A stretch of DNA of 11,235 nt from Dehalococcoidia bacterium (GCA_021296025.1 JAGWBF010000047.1:566-11800), one strand, 5' to 3'; counted from the first letter of the stretch, positions 1 through 6,129 are shown. Numbers and translations are program-made. Notes: generated from the sequence alone by a model not told the origin.

Positions 1-617
1 TAACCCTGAAGGGGGGACGGCTCGCCATCAGGCCCGCCCCCGAGACCCCAACCTACCTGGGAGCCCTGGGGCCGGAGATGCTGCGCCTGGCCGGGGAGAT
101 GGCCGACGGGGCCTGCCTCAACTGGTGCGACGCCTCCCAGATAAGCTGGAGCCGGGAGCGCATCGCCGAGGGAGCAGCCCGGTCGGGCAGGGACCCTGCC
201 GAGATCAAGGTCGCCGAGTACATACGGGTGTGCATCGACGATGATGAAGACAAGGCCAGGCTGGCCTATGCCCAGTCCACCATGGGGTACGCCCTTGGAG
301 CCCAGATCCCCACGGAGCGCGAGAAGCAGCTGAGCTACCGGGGTCACTTCGAGCGCATGGGGTTCAGCGAAGAGCTGGCCAGGCTGGACGACATGCGTCG
401 GAATGGGGCATCCAGGGATGCGGTGGCCGAGGCCTTCGACCCCGACCTTCTGAAACAGGTGGGCTACTACGGCCGGGCCGACGGGGCTGCTGCTGCACTA
501 AAGGATCTGTCCCAAGGTTTGGACTTCTCCATCGTCCGGGTGGTTGCATCCCGCCCGGGGGTGGAGGCTGTACTGGAAACCCTTCGCGCCTGCCAGCCCA
601 AGCTGGTACTCGGCTAG
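1..617 (+). CDS. Luciferase-like (LLM class) flavin/F420-dependent oxidoreductase, C-terminal part
   Basis: The reading frame is open from the left edge (first full codon at position 3) to the TAG at 615-617, so the start lies outside the window and about 204 residues remain. The segment P-E-T-P-T-Y-L-G-A-L-G-P followed by EMLRLAGEMADGACLNW is the hallmark of LLM-class TIM-barrel oxidoreductases ('ALGPKMLRLAGEIADG' type), near the end of the barrel. It is followed by an S-R-E-R-I-A-E-G-A helix and the 'I-R-V-C-I-D-D-D-E' stretch typical of F420-dependent members. Such enzymes use reduced F420 or FMN for redox or monooxygenase reactions in the cytoplasm; the substrate cannot be read. An internal ATG at 78 exists but would cut the barrel, so I treat the gene as truncated by the window rather than as a short ORF. 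It lies 80 nt upstream of the next plus-strand gene and may share a transcript with it. F420 versus FMN use is inferred. Confidence 0.85.
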   Translation, partial: TLKGGRLAIRPAPETPTYLGALGPEMLRLAGEMADGACLNWCDASQISWSRERIAEGAARSGRDPAEIKVAEYIRVCIDDDEDKARLAYAQSTMGYALGAQIPTEREKQLSYRGHFERMGFSEELARLDDMRRNGASRDAVAEAFDPDLLKQVGYYGRADGAAAALKDLSQGLDFSIVRVVASRPGVEAVLETLRACQPKLVLG

Positions 618-679
618 GCTTCCCGAATTCTCGCCACCTGGGAGATGATCGGGGTGAGGGCAATGAGAAAACACAAATC

Positions 680-700
680 ACACAGGAGGGCACCACTATG
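680..700 (+). promoter_or_regulatory. Strong ribosome binding site of the ICL/PEPM-family gene
   Basis: CACAGGAGGG sits 8 nt ahead of the ATG at 698 and fixes the start. The leader just before it (from 671) is A/C-rich and closely matches the leader of the hydrolase gene at 6166. Confidence 0.7.
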
Positions 701-1570
701 AGCGAGAGAAGCAAGAAAGCAAGGGACCTGTTCTACCGCAAGGGCGACCCTATGGTTGCCATCAGCGCGCCGTCGCCCCTAGCGGCCCGGATGCTGGAGC
801 GGGCGGGCTTCGAGTACATTTTCCTGGGCGGAGAAGCTACCTTTGGCACCATGATAGGCACTCCCGGCTCCTACCTGGACACCTCGGAGAAGGTGGCCAT
901 CGCCAAGTATTTCGTGAAGGCCGTCGACATACCAGTCATCATGGACTGCGACGAGGTGTGCGGGCGCGGGGCCGCCTTTGCTGAAAAGGCCACCGAGCAG
1001 TACATCGACGTGGGTCTCGCAGGACTGGACCTGGACGACCGGGTGCTTCCCCAGGAACGGGGTGCAGGACAGGTGGAGCATGAGCACCACATCGCCAGCG
1101 TAGTGCCCATCGAGGAGATGGTGGACAAGATAGAAGCCGCCGCCGATGTGAAGAAGCGCATGGACCCGGATTTTGTGCTGCGTATCCGCTGCTACGAGTT
1201 TTCTGACCGGGTGCCCCTGGGCTTCCCCCTGTCCAAGACCATAGAACGTCTGCAGGCCTACGAGCGCGCTGGCGCCGACGTTCTTTACCTGGGCGAGATC
1301 GAGAACGCAGAAGATGTGAAGACGGTGCTGAAAGAGGTAAACGTGCCCTGCACCGTGCCCGCCGCCTGGATGAACTACGAGCTTGCCAAGGAGCTGGGTG
1401 TGTGCGAGGTGCGTCACCCCTACGAGCTGGTGATGGCGATGAACGCCTCTGGCTGGCAGTTCCTGACCGACTTCAAGGAGCGGGGCTGGGATGCCTCCAT
1501 CGCCATGCGGGACCGCTTCGCCGGCAACCCTTACATGGCCGAGCAGGGCGCCCTAAACATCCGGCACTAG
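698..1570 (+). CDS. Isocitrate lyase/PEP mutase superfamily enzyme with altered active-site loop
   Basis: This 290-residue protein is the usual length for the superfamily (2-methylisocitrate lyase, oxaloacetate decarboxylase, PEP mutase), which makes or breaks C-C or P-C bonds next to a carboxylate using Mg2+. Seen: an N-terminal K-A-R-D-L-F segment, I-F-L-G-G-E at 41-46, and D-C-D-E-V-C-G-R-G at 83-91, which aligns with the metal-binding D-x-D-x-G-x-G (D83, D85). L-D-D-R-V-L-P at 112-118 matches the 'I-E-D-Q-V-x-P' strand. The loop after it normally reads K-(K/R)-C-G-H in lyases, with a catalytic Cys; here residues 119-123 are Q-E-R-G-A. It also lacks the P-K-x-N-S of PEP mutase. A neofunctionalised or differently acting enzyme is therefore likely. 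It is convergent with the split ThDP decarboxylase at 1651-2796, suggesting a shared pathway. The superfamily call is firm; the reaction is unknown. Confidence 0.85.
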   Translation: MSERSKKARDLFYRKGDPMVAISAPSPLAARMLERAGFEYIFLGGEATFGTMIGTPGSYLDTSEKVAIAKYFVKAVDIPVIMDCDEVCGRGAAFAEKATEQYIDVGLAGLDLDDRVLPQERGAGQVEHEHHIASVVPIEEMVDKIEAAADVKKRMDPDFVLRIRCYEFSDRVPLGFPLSKTIERLQAYERAGADVLYLGEIENAEDVKTVLKEVNVPCTVPAAWMNYELAKELGVCEVRHPYELVMAMNASGWQFLTDFKERGWDASIAMRDRFAGNPYMAEQGALNIRH

Positions 1571-1601
1571 GGGTAGGGGAGCACCTTTGGCTTGAAGCTG
1601 G

Positions 1602-1628
1602 CCTGCCTGTCCGACAAGGGTAGGCAGG
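1602..1628. terminator. Candidate bidirectional terminator hairpin between convergent genes
   Basis: CCTGCCT (1602-1608) pairs perfectly with AGGCAGG (1622-1628). Two G-U pairs and two G-C pairs extend the stem to 11 bp with a 5-nt loop (1613-1617) on the plus-strand transcript. It lies in the 80-nt gap between two convergent stop codons, the expected place for a terminator. There is no T-tract on either side, so Rho-independent action is uncertain. Confidence 0.4.
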
Positions 1629-1650
1629 GGAGATCATCGACCTGGAGGGC

Positions 1651-2241
1651 TTACCGCGTCGCGACCCCTACTGACTGCTGGACGTCAGCGATTATCTTGT
1701 CGCGGGTGCGGGTGACCCACGCAGGCCTGGCGTTGATGGGCAGGCTCTCAATCTCCGGGTACACCTTCATGGCCACCAGCACCGGGCCCGGCTCCGAAAG
1801 TATCCGCTCCATGTCGTTGGACAGCTCTTCGAGGTCGTCGTAGGCATAGGCAGCCCGGTAGCCCGCCCCTTTCGCGATCACATCGTAGGCGGTCTTGGTG
1901 GCGTTGGGGATTGCCTGGCCCCCCGTGGTGGCATAGCACTCATTGTCCAGCAGGAAGTGGTAGAAGTTTTCCGGCGCCTTTTCCGCAATGGTGGTGAGGG
2001 CACCCATGTTCATGATGATGTCTCCCTCGGAGTCGAACAGCACCACCTTCTCTTGCGGCAGAGCCAGAGCCATACCAAAGGCGAAGGATGCATGTCCTCC
2101 CATGGCCGGATCTCTCAGGGGGAGGTCCCGGCTGGGCTGGTCGCTGAGGGGCACCCAGTGGCGACCTCCCCTTCCGGGGATCACGATCGAGTTTCCCCGG
2201 TACTGGGCGAACACCCTGAGCATGTCTGCAGTTTCGATCAT
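1651..2241 (-). CDS. ThDP-dependent decarboxylase, beta (cofactor-binding) subunit, sulfopyruvate/phosphonopyruvate decarboxylase type
   Basis: This 196-residue subunit matches the length of ComE-like beta subunits and the C-terminal half of phosphonopyruvate decarboxylase. M-G-G-H-A-S-F-A-F-G at 47-56 corresponds to the family's 'M-G-x-A-S-x-x-G-L-G' segment. The ThDP/Mg2+ motif follows: D-S-E-G-D at 70-74 in place of the usual D-G-D-G-S, then M-N-M-G-A at 77-81, and L-D-N at 98-100 followed by T-G-G-Q at 106-109, which closes the metal site. Together with the alpha subunit it should decarboxylate a 2-oxo acid bearing an anionic substituent (sulfopyruvate, phosphonopyruvate or similar) to an aldehyde in the cytoplasm. 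It begins 48 nt after the alpha stop with a clear GGAGG Shine-Dalgarno, so the two form an operon. The Glu replacing the Asp of the GDG motif is notable but conservative. The exact substrate is not determinable. Confidence 0.88.
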   Translation of the reverse strand: MIETADMLRVFAQYRGNSIVIPGRGGRHWVPLSDQPSRDLPLRDPAMGGHASFAFGMALALPQEKVVLFDSEGDIIMNMGALTTIAEKAPENFYHFLLDNECYATTGGQAIPNATKTAYDVIAKGAGYRAAYAYDDLEELSNDMERILSEPGPVLVAMKVYPEIESLPINARPAWVTRTRDKIIADVQQSVGVATR

Positions 2242-2289
2242 CCTTGCCTCCGGTTATTCATGAACATCGACCCGCTAAGGCTCAGCCAA

Positions 2290-2796
2290 TCAGCTCTCGT
2301 ACTCCACGCCTATCAGCACAGCCACGGGCTGATTCTTCTTCTTCGCTTCGTCAAAGGCCAGGGAGATGCGCGACACATCGTCGTCGGACTCGACCAGATA
2401 GTAGTCGATGTTGAATGCGTTGAGGAACCGCTCGGTATAGACGGCAGCGGTGTCGGGGGTTACGCCTTTCCGGGTCCATCCCCGGTACCCGACGATGAGA
2501 ACCAGGGGGCGGTTGAGACCCATACCCCATCCCCGGATGGAGTCCCCGCTCTCCATGAGGCCGGTGTTCTGGATTAAGACGACGGGCTTCTTGCCGCCTA
2601 CGGAGATTCCCGAGGCTGTGGAGATGGCCTGACCTTCCCGGGCGACGCGCACCAGGTCCAGGCTTGGCTCCTTCTCCATGAGCATGTACAGCCAGTTTGT
2701 CTCGCTGTCCGGAAGGCACACCACGTGGGTGACCTCGTTCTTCAGCATCTCCCCCAGCACAGCCTGGGGGGTCAGCTTGCCCGGCTGGTTTACCAT
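2290..2796 (-). CDS. ThDP-dependent decarboxylase, alpha (PYR-domain) subunit, sulfopyruvate/phosphonopyruvate decarboxylase type
   Basis: This 168-residue protein is the right size for a separate PYR domain, as in ComD of sulfopyruvate decarboxylase. V-A-R-E-G-Q-A at 51-57 contains the conserved Glu (E54) that activates the aminopyrimidine ring of ThDP. G-G-K-K-P-V-V-L-I-Q-N-T-G-L at 67-80 matches the family's 'G-G-K-x-P-V-V-L-M-Q-N-S-G-L' block. The N-terminal V-V-C-L-P-D-S at 25-31 corresponds to the 'G-V-P-D-S' substrate-side segment. The start at 2796 is preceded on the minus strand by AGAGGTGA. The beta subunit follows 48 nt downstream. The neighbouring, convergent ICL/PEPM-family gene suggests that the 2-oxo acid it decarboxylates may be made or consumed by that enzyme (inference). 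Acetolactate-synthase-type enzymes are single long chains, so they are unlikely. Confidence 0.88.
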   Translation of the reverse strand: MVNQPGKLTPQAVLGEMLKNEVTHVVCLPDSETNWLYMLMEKEPSLDLVRVAREGQAISTASGISVGGKKPVVLIQNTGLMESGDSIRGWGMGLNRPLVLIVGYRGWTRKGVTPDTAAVYTERFLNAFNIDYYLVESDDDVSRISLAFDEAKKKNQPVAVLIGVEYES

Positions 2797-2911
2797 TCTG
2801 TCACCTCTGATTAAAGTGTCCGGACTCGGCTGGTCACTTCTGGCGCAGGAGACTCAATCTCCTGACCTTTCAGGATCCGAAGGCCTTCTGGCGACCTAAG
2901 GCAGAAGGCCG
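2797..2911. other. Intergenic region with three inverted repeats
   Basis: This gap between two minus-strand genes has no plausible ORF. It holds a 9-bp perfect inverted repeat GGCCTTCTG/CAGAAGGCC (2882-2890 and 2902-2910) directly after the stop of the repeat-protein gene. It also holds a 7-bp perfect one, CAGGAGA/TCTCCTG (2846-2852 and 2858-2864), and an alternative overlapping 5-bp one, CCTGA/TCAGG (2861-2865 and 2870-2874). The second and third share bases 2861-2864 and cannot form together. Confidence 0.6.
2882..2910 (-). terminator. Candidate terminator hairpin after the 11-residue-repeat gene
   Basis: A perfect 9-bp stem with an 11-nt loop begins one base after the TAA (2914-2912) of the minus-strand repeat-protein gene. 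The position suits a terminator or mRNA 3' protection. No T-run follows on the minus strand, so it may not be intrinsic. Confidence 0.4.
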
Positions 2912-3238
2912 TTACTGGATAGGAAACGCGCTTCGAGTGGTCCCGCCGCCAATGGCAACCAGGCCAGTGGAGTTTAGTCCTCCGATGGCAACCAAGCCCA
3001 CAGCGTTGACGCCCCCTATGGCCAAGACTCCCGCCGCGTTCACCCCTCCTATGGCCTCAAACCCTATCGAATTGATAGGGCCGATGGTCACCAAGCCCAT
3101 GGCATTCAGGAAGCTTATTGCGACCAGCCCAATGGAGTTCCACCAAGCTGCTGCGACGAGGCCGACGGCGCTATTCTTCCCCACTGCGACCAGGTCGACG
3201 GTTAGCCAGCTTGCCAATGATGAACTTGAGTTCTGCAT
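2912..3238 (-). CDS. Small protein of eight 11-residue Gly/Ile/Asn repeats (hypothetical)
   Basis: I do not recognise a named family. The 108-residue product starts with M-Q-N-S-S-S-S-L-A-S-W. It then has eight tandem 11-residue units at residues 12-99 with consensus N-(S/A)-x-G-(L/V)-(V/L)-A-I-G-G-(V/L), and a short tail T-T-R-S-A-F-P-I-Q. The repeats are most regular near the C-terminus and more degenerate at the N-terminus. Uncharged, Gly-rich, Ile/Val-rich repeats of this type fit a membrane-associated or beta-solenoid-like fold, but that is inference. The ATG at 3238 was chosen over the upstream GTG at 3283 because GGAGGTGG lies immediately ahead of it. The plus strand is also open across the repeat (2937-3308), but it lacks a comparable ribosome binding site and would encode Pro-Met-Ala-Thr repeats. 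The gene is divergent from the oxidoreductase at 3437. Confidence 0.65.
   Translation of the reverse strand: MQNSSSSLASWLTVDLVAVGKNSAVGLVAAAWWNSIGLVAISFLNAMGLVTIGPINSIGFEAIGGVNAAGVLAIGGVNAVGLVAIGGLNSTGLVAIGGGTTRSAFPIQ
2942..3205 (-). repeat. Eight tandem 33-bp coding repeats (11 residues each)
   Basis: On the plus strand the core ATGGC (or close variants) recurs at 2952, 2985, 3018, 3051 and 3084, with ATTGC at 3117, exactly 33 bp apart. Conservation is at codon level, with many third-position differences between units, so this is an old protein repeat rather than a recent DNA duplication. Confidence 0.85.
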
Positions 3239-3250
3239 AACCACCTCCGG
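3239..3250 (-). promoter_or_regulatory. Shine-Dalgarno deciding the start of the repeat protein
   Basis: Read on the minus strand this is CCGGAGGTGGTT directly before the ATG at 3238. GGAGG is 5 nt from the start codon, an excellent match that favours this start and strand. Confidence 0.6.
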
Positions 3251-3369
3251 CGAGCAACGTGGTGCGGGCATCATAGTGCACACCCTGCTGGGTGTAAACC
3301 CTGCTTGACCGCCCTCTGAGTCAGCACACTTTAGAACCTTCCCAAGGCGGCGCTCCGGGGGACCGGTCG

Positions 3370-3398
3370 TTGCCCATGACCCTCAAGGCAACTATAAT
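3370..3398 (+). promoter_or_regulatory. Sigma70-like promoter for the oxidoreductase gene at 3437
   Basis: TTGCCC (3370-3375), a 17-nt spacer, and a perfect TATAAT (3393-3398). Transcription would begin near 3405, giving a leader of about 30 nt before the GTG at 3437. It lies in the 198-nt gap between divergent genes; I see no equally good promoter on the minus strand in that gap. Confidence 0.6.
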
Positions 3399-3436
3399 CC
3401 TGCCTACAGCCCCAGTCCTTCCCCGGGAGAAGTTAC

Positions 3437-4609
3437 GTGGTAAAAGAGGTCTTTTTCTTCACCGAGATGGGGTACACCGCCTACTCCCAGGAAGTGGCCG
3501 CCAGCTATGGCTACACCAGCCTAATGCTGCCCAACGAAAACTTCGTCCCCGAAAAGGCCAAGCAACTCTACGACATGTACTTCGAGGAGCACCAGCAGGC
3601 TGTGGATGTGGGGTTCGACGGCGTCATGATCAACGAGCACCACAACAATCCCCTGTCGATGATGGCCTCCATCAACGTCATCGGCGGGATGCTGGCCAAG
3701 GCGCTTCCTAAGGGCAAGGTGGTCTTCCTCGGCAACGTGCTGCCCATCCACGAAAACCCGCTGCGAGTGGCCGAGGAGTTGGCCATCGTCGATGTCATCT
3801 CCGGCGGGCGGATCATTTCGGGCTTCGTTCGCGGGGTCGGCCAGGAAACCCTGGCTACCAACATCAATCCGGTCCACAACCGGGAGCGCTTCGAAGAAGC
3901 CCACGACCTGATCATCAAGGCGTGGACGACGCCCGGGCCCTTCCGGTGGGAAGGACGGCATTACAATCTGCGGGTGGTCAACCCCTGGGTGCTTCCCATG
4001 CAGAAGCCCCATCCTCCAGTCTGGATACCGGGGGTATCCAGCCCCGAGACCATCGAGTTCGCCGCCCAGCACAAGTACCCCTACATCGCCCTGGCTCCCC
4101 CCCTGGAGCTGGCGAAGGGCATCTACGACGTATACCACAAAGCTGCCCTGGAGACGGGCTACGAGGATGGCCCCGAGCACCGGGGATACGCCGTCCGCGC
4201 CTTTGTGGCCGACAGCGACGAGGCAGCCTACGAAGAGGGCAAGAAGTTCTACTGGCAGCTTGGAACCTCCTTCGGTGTCGCCCCTCGCCACTGGCAGGCG
4301 CCCCCCGGCCACATGAGCCGGACAGCGGCCGCCAGTCCCCAGGAGGCTGCCAGGGATGCTGCCCGGGCGGTGACCACGGGCGGCATCCGCTACGACGAGG
4401 CCCACGCCACCTACCAGATCATCACCGGCAGCCCCGACACAGTTATACGGAAGCTGAAGGACATCGTGGATGTGGTCGATCCGGCCAGCCTCGTCATCTG
4501 GGGACGGGAAGGCCCGATGTCCCACGACTCGGCTTCCCGGTGCATCGACCTTCTGGGGCAAGAAGTCGTTCCCGCCATCAAGGAGTACCAGGCAAACGGC
4601 ACCCGTTAG
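3437..4609 (+). CDS. LLM class flavin-dependent oxidoreductase (bacterial luciferase-like)
   Basis: This 390-residue single-domain TIM-barrel protein belongs to the bacterial luciferase superfamily. Seen: N-E-H-H-N-N-P at 66-72 (the E-H-H motif of luciferase-alpha-like monooxygenases), and N-P-L-R-V-A-E-E-L-A at 107-116 followed by V-I-S-G-G-R at 120-125. R-E-R-F-E-E at 149-154 precedes an A-W helix, F-R-W-E-G-R-H-Y at 169-176 is the conserved 'F-x-W-x-G-x-x-Y', and K-P-H-P-P-V-W-I-P-G is at 190-199. Such enzymes use reduced FMN and O2 for monooxygenation (Baeyer-Villiger, desulfonation, hydroxylation). The N-terminus begins with V-F-F-F-T-E-M instead of the common F-G-x-F. GTG at 3437 is used as start because it has a GGGAGA ribosome site 6 nt ahead and starts before the first barrel strand. 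It is preceded by its own promoter and followed 77 nt later by the amidase gene. A monooxygenase role is likely; the substrate is unknown. Confidence 0.87.
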   Translation: MVKEVFFFTEMGYTAYSQEVAASYGYTSLMLPNENFVPEKAKQLYDMYFEEHQQAVDVGFDGVMINEHHNNPLSMMASINVIGGMLAKALPKGKVVFLGNVLPIHENPLRVAEELAIVDVISGGRIISGFVRGVGQETLATNINPVHNRERFEEAHDLIIKAWTTPGPFRWEGRHYNLRVVNPWVLPMQKPHPPVWIPGVSSPETIEFAAQHKYPYIALAPPLELAKGIYDVYHKAALETGYEDGPEHRGYAVRAFVADSDEAAYEEGKKFYWQLGTSFGVAPRHWQAPPGHMSRTAAASPQEAARDAARAVTTGGIRYDEAHATYQIITGSPDTVIRKLKDIVDVVDPASLVIWGREGPMSHDSASRCIDLLGQEVVPAIKEYQANGTR

Positions 4610-4618
4610 AGAGCGCGG

Positions 4619-4647
4619 TTGCCCTGCCCTGGGCAGTGGGATAGAAT
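4619..4647 (+). promoter_or_regulatory. Sigma70-like promoter of the amidase-to-dehydrogenase gene group, with palindrome in the spacer
   Basis: TTGCCC (4619-4624), a 17-nt spacer, and TAGAAT (4642-4647). The -35 and spacing are identical to the promoter at 3370-3398. The amidase ATG lies 40 nt downstream of the -10. Confidence 0.55.
4624..4636. promoter_or_regulatory. Candidate operator: 13-bp palindrome CTGCCC-T-GGGCAG
   Basis: The two 6-bp arms are perfectly complementary around a single central T. The site begins at the last base of the -35 hexamer and lies within the promoter spacer, where a bound repressor, or an activator that distorts the spacer, would control initiation. A regulator cannot be named, and no regulator gene is in the window. 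Confidence 0.35.
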
Positions 4648-4686
4648 GGGCGGCAGTACCCCAACACCACGAGGAGCGCTACGCTA

Positions 4687-6099
4687 ATGGCTGAATGGAC
4701 GGACACCCCAGCCCATGAACTGGCCTCCCAGCTTCGAAGCAAAGATATCTCCCCCGTCGAGCTAACCGAGCACTACCTTAGGCGCATCGAAGCTCTGAAT
4801 CCCCAGTTGAATGCATTCCTGACAGTGGCCGGTGATGAGGCCATGGCATCAGCGAAGACCGCTGAAGCGGAGCTTATGGCCGGGCAAGTCAAGGGGCCCC
4901 TGCACGGTGTCCCCATTTCGGTCAAGGACCTGGAGATGACCTCGGGCATCCGTTCAACCCTGGGGTCCCTCATATATGAGAACCATGTTCCAAGCCACGA
5001 TTCGGGGGTGGTGGAGCGGGTGAAGGCCTCGGGGGCCATCATTCTGGGCAAGACCAACACACCCGAGTTCGGCATGCGAGGCACAACGGAGAACCGCTTG
5101 GGTGAGGCATGCAGGAACCCCTGGAACACCGACAGGACGGCGGGAGGCTCCAGCGGAGGCGCCGGGGCAGCGGTCGCTGCGGGGCTATGCCCCCTGGCTA
5201 CCGCCACCGATGCCGGCGGGTCCATCCGCATCCCCTCCAGCTTCTGCGGCACCTATGGCATCAAGCCCACCCTGGGGCGGGTGCCTCGCTTCGGAGGCTT
5301 GGGCCGCCCATCTCCTAACCTGGTCGCCCAGAGCGGCCCTATGACTACCAACGTCCGGGATGCCGCTGTGCTGCTCCAAGCGCTGGCCGGACCCGACGAC
5401 CGGGACGCCAACATGATAAGGGAGACCCCTCCCGATTTCGTGGCCTCCCTGGACTCCGGGGTGTCAGGCCTCCGCATCGCCTGGAGCACCGACCTTGGCT
5501 ATGCCGGAATAGACCCGGAGGTTGCCTCGGCCACTGCGAGCTCCGCCCGCATCTTCGAGGAGCTAGGCGCGTCGGTGGATGAGCCCGGCATCAGCATGGA
5601 GCAGCCAGTTACTCGGCTGAGCCGCATCACATCGGCCAACTCCTACGCAGCCTACGGACACCTGCTGGACGAGCAGCCGGAGAAGCTGACCAACTACGCC
5701 AGAGGCCGCCTGGGTCGGGGCAAAGAGGTCACCGGCCTGGAGTACGCCCAGTCCATGCGACTGCTGGAGGAGATCCGTCACCAGATCTTCGTGCTTTTGG
5801 AGACCTACGATCTGCTGATGACGCCGACCATGGCAGTACCGGCGTTCCCTATCGAGAAATACCCCGATAACATCGGGGGGGTCAGCGTGGGTGCCGACTG
5901 GGGCTTCAATCCTTTCAACATCATATTCAACCTCACTGGGCAACCTGCGGCCAGCATCCCCTGCGGTTTCTCATCCGACGGGATGCCCATAGGCCTGCAC
6001 ATCATCGGGCGTCCCAAGGATGAGGGAACAGTCCTTGCTGCATCGGCGGCCTTCGAGGGAGTACGCCCGTGGAGGCATATGCGACCCCAGTTGAGCTAG
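4687..6099 (+). CDS. Amidase signature family amidase
   Basis: This 470-residue protein has the usual length for amidase signature hydrolases, which cleave C-N bonds of amides (or act as GatA in tRNA amidation). The Ser-cisSer-Lys triad is complete: K80 in G-V-P-I-S-V-K-D, S155 in A-G-G-S-S-G-G-A at 152-159, and S179 in D-A-G-G-S-I-R at 175-181. G-K-T-N-T-P-E-F-G at 121-129 and F-C-G-T-Y-G-I-K-P at 186-194 are further family hallmarks. No gatB or gatC gene is near, and the catabolic neighbours favour a free amidase over the GatA subunit (inference). There is no signal peptide, so it is cytoplasmic. A GAGGAG site lies about 10 nt before the ATG. A promoter with a palindrome sits just upstream, and the gene leads a run of five co-directional genes. 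Confidence 0.93.
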   Translation: MAEWTDTPAHELASQLRSKDISPVELTEHYLRRIEALNPQLNAFLTVAGDEAMASAKTAEAELMAGQVKGPLHGVPISVKDLEMTSGIRSTLGSLIYENHVPSHDSGVVERVKASGAIILGKTNTPEFGMRGTTENRLGEACRNPWNTDRTAGGSSGGAGAAVAAGLCPLATATDAGGSIRIPSSFCGTYGIKPTLGRVPRFGGLGRPSPNLVAQSGPMTTNVRDAAVLLQALAGPDDRDANMIRETPPDFVASLDSGVSGLRIAWSTDLGYAGIDPEVASATASSARIFEELGASVDEPGISMEQPVTRLSRITSANSYAAYGHLLDEQPEKLTNYARGRLGRGKEVTGLEYAQSMRLLEEIRHQIFVLLETYDLLMTPTMAVPAFPIEKYPDNIGGVSVGADWGFNPFNIIFNLTGQPAASIPCGFSSDGMPIGLHIIGRPKDEGTVLAASAAFEGVRPWRHMRPQLS

Positions 6100-6111
6100 C
6101 CCAGTTAGCAA

Positions 6112-6129
6112 AACAGGACCACCCCTGTT
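6112..6129 (+). other. Small hairpin in the amidase-hydrolase gap
   Basis: AACAGG (6112-6117) and CCTGTT (6124-6129) form a 6-bp stem with a 6-nt loop 13 nt after the amidase stop. It is too weak and has no T-tract to be a good terminator; it could protect or process the mRNA end. Confidence 0.3.

Noticed and set aside
779..1417. 212-codon ORF antisense to the ICL/PEPM-family gene
   Set aside because: It is a shadow of the real gene; the translation has no recognisable domain and no ribosome binding site.
2942..3205. 33-bp periodic repeat as a possible CRISPR array
   Set aside because: The units are contiguous with no spacers, vary mainly in third codon positions and encode a regular peptide repeat.
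2937..3308. Plus-strand ORF with Pro-Met-Ala-Thr repeats opposite the 11-residue-repeat gene
   Set aside because: It has no good ribosome binding site, low-complexity Pro/Met/Thr composition and no family likeness. The minus frame has a strong Shine-Dalgarno and a regular hydrophobic/Gly repeat. The plus frame is kept only as a finding to check.
3284..3436. Possible minus-strand promoter for the repeat protein or a small RNA in the divergent gap
   Set aside because: I found no acceptable -10/-35 pair on the minus strand and no stable stem; only the plus-strand promoter at 3370-3398 is supported.
3521..4561. Long 346-codon ORF antisense to the flavin oxidoreductase
   Set aside because: The opposite frame has clear luciferase-family motifs. 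The antisense product is rich in Gly/His/Val/Asp without motifs, as expected from mirrored G+C-rich codons.
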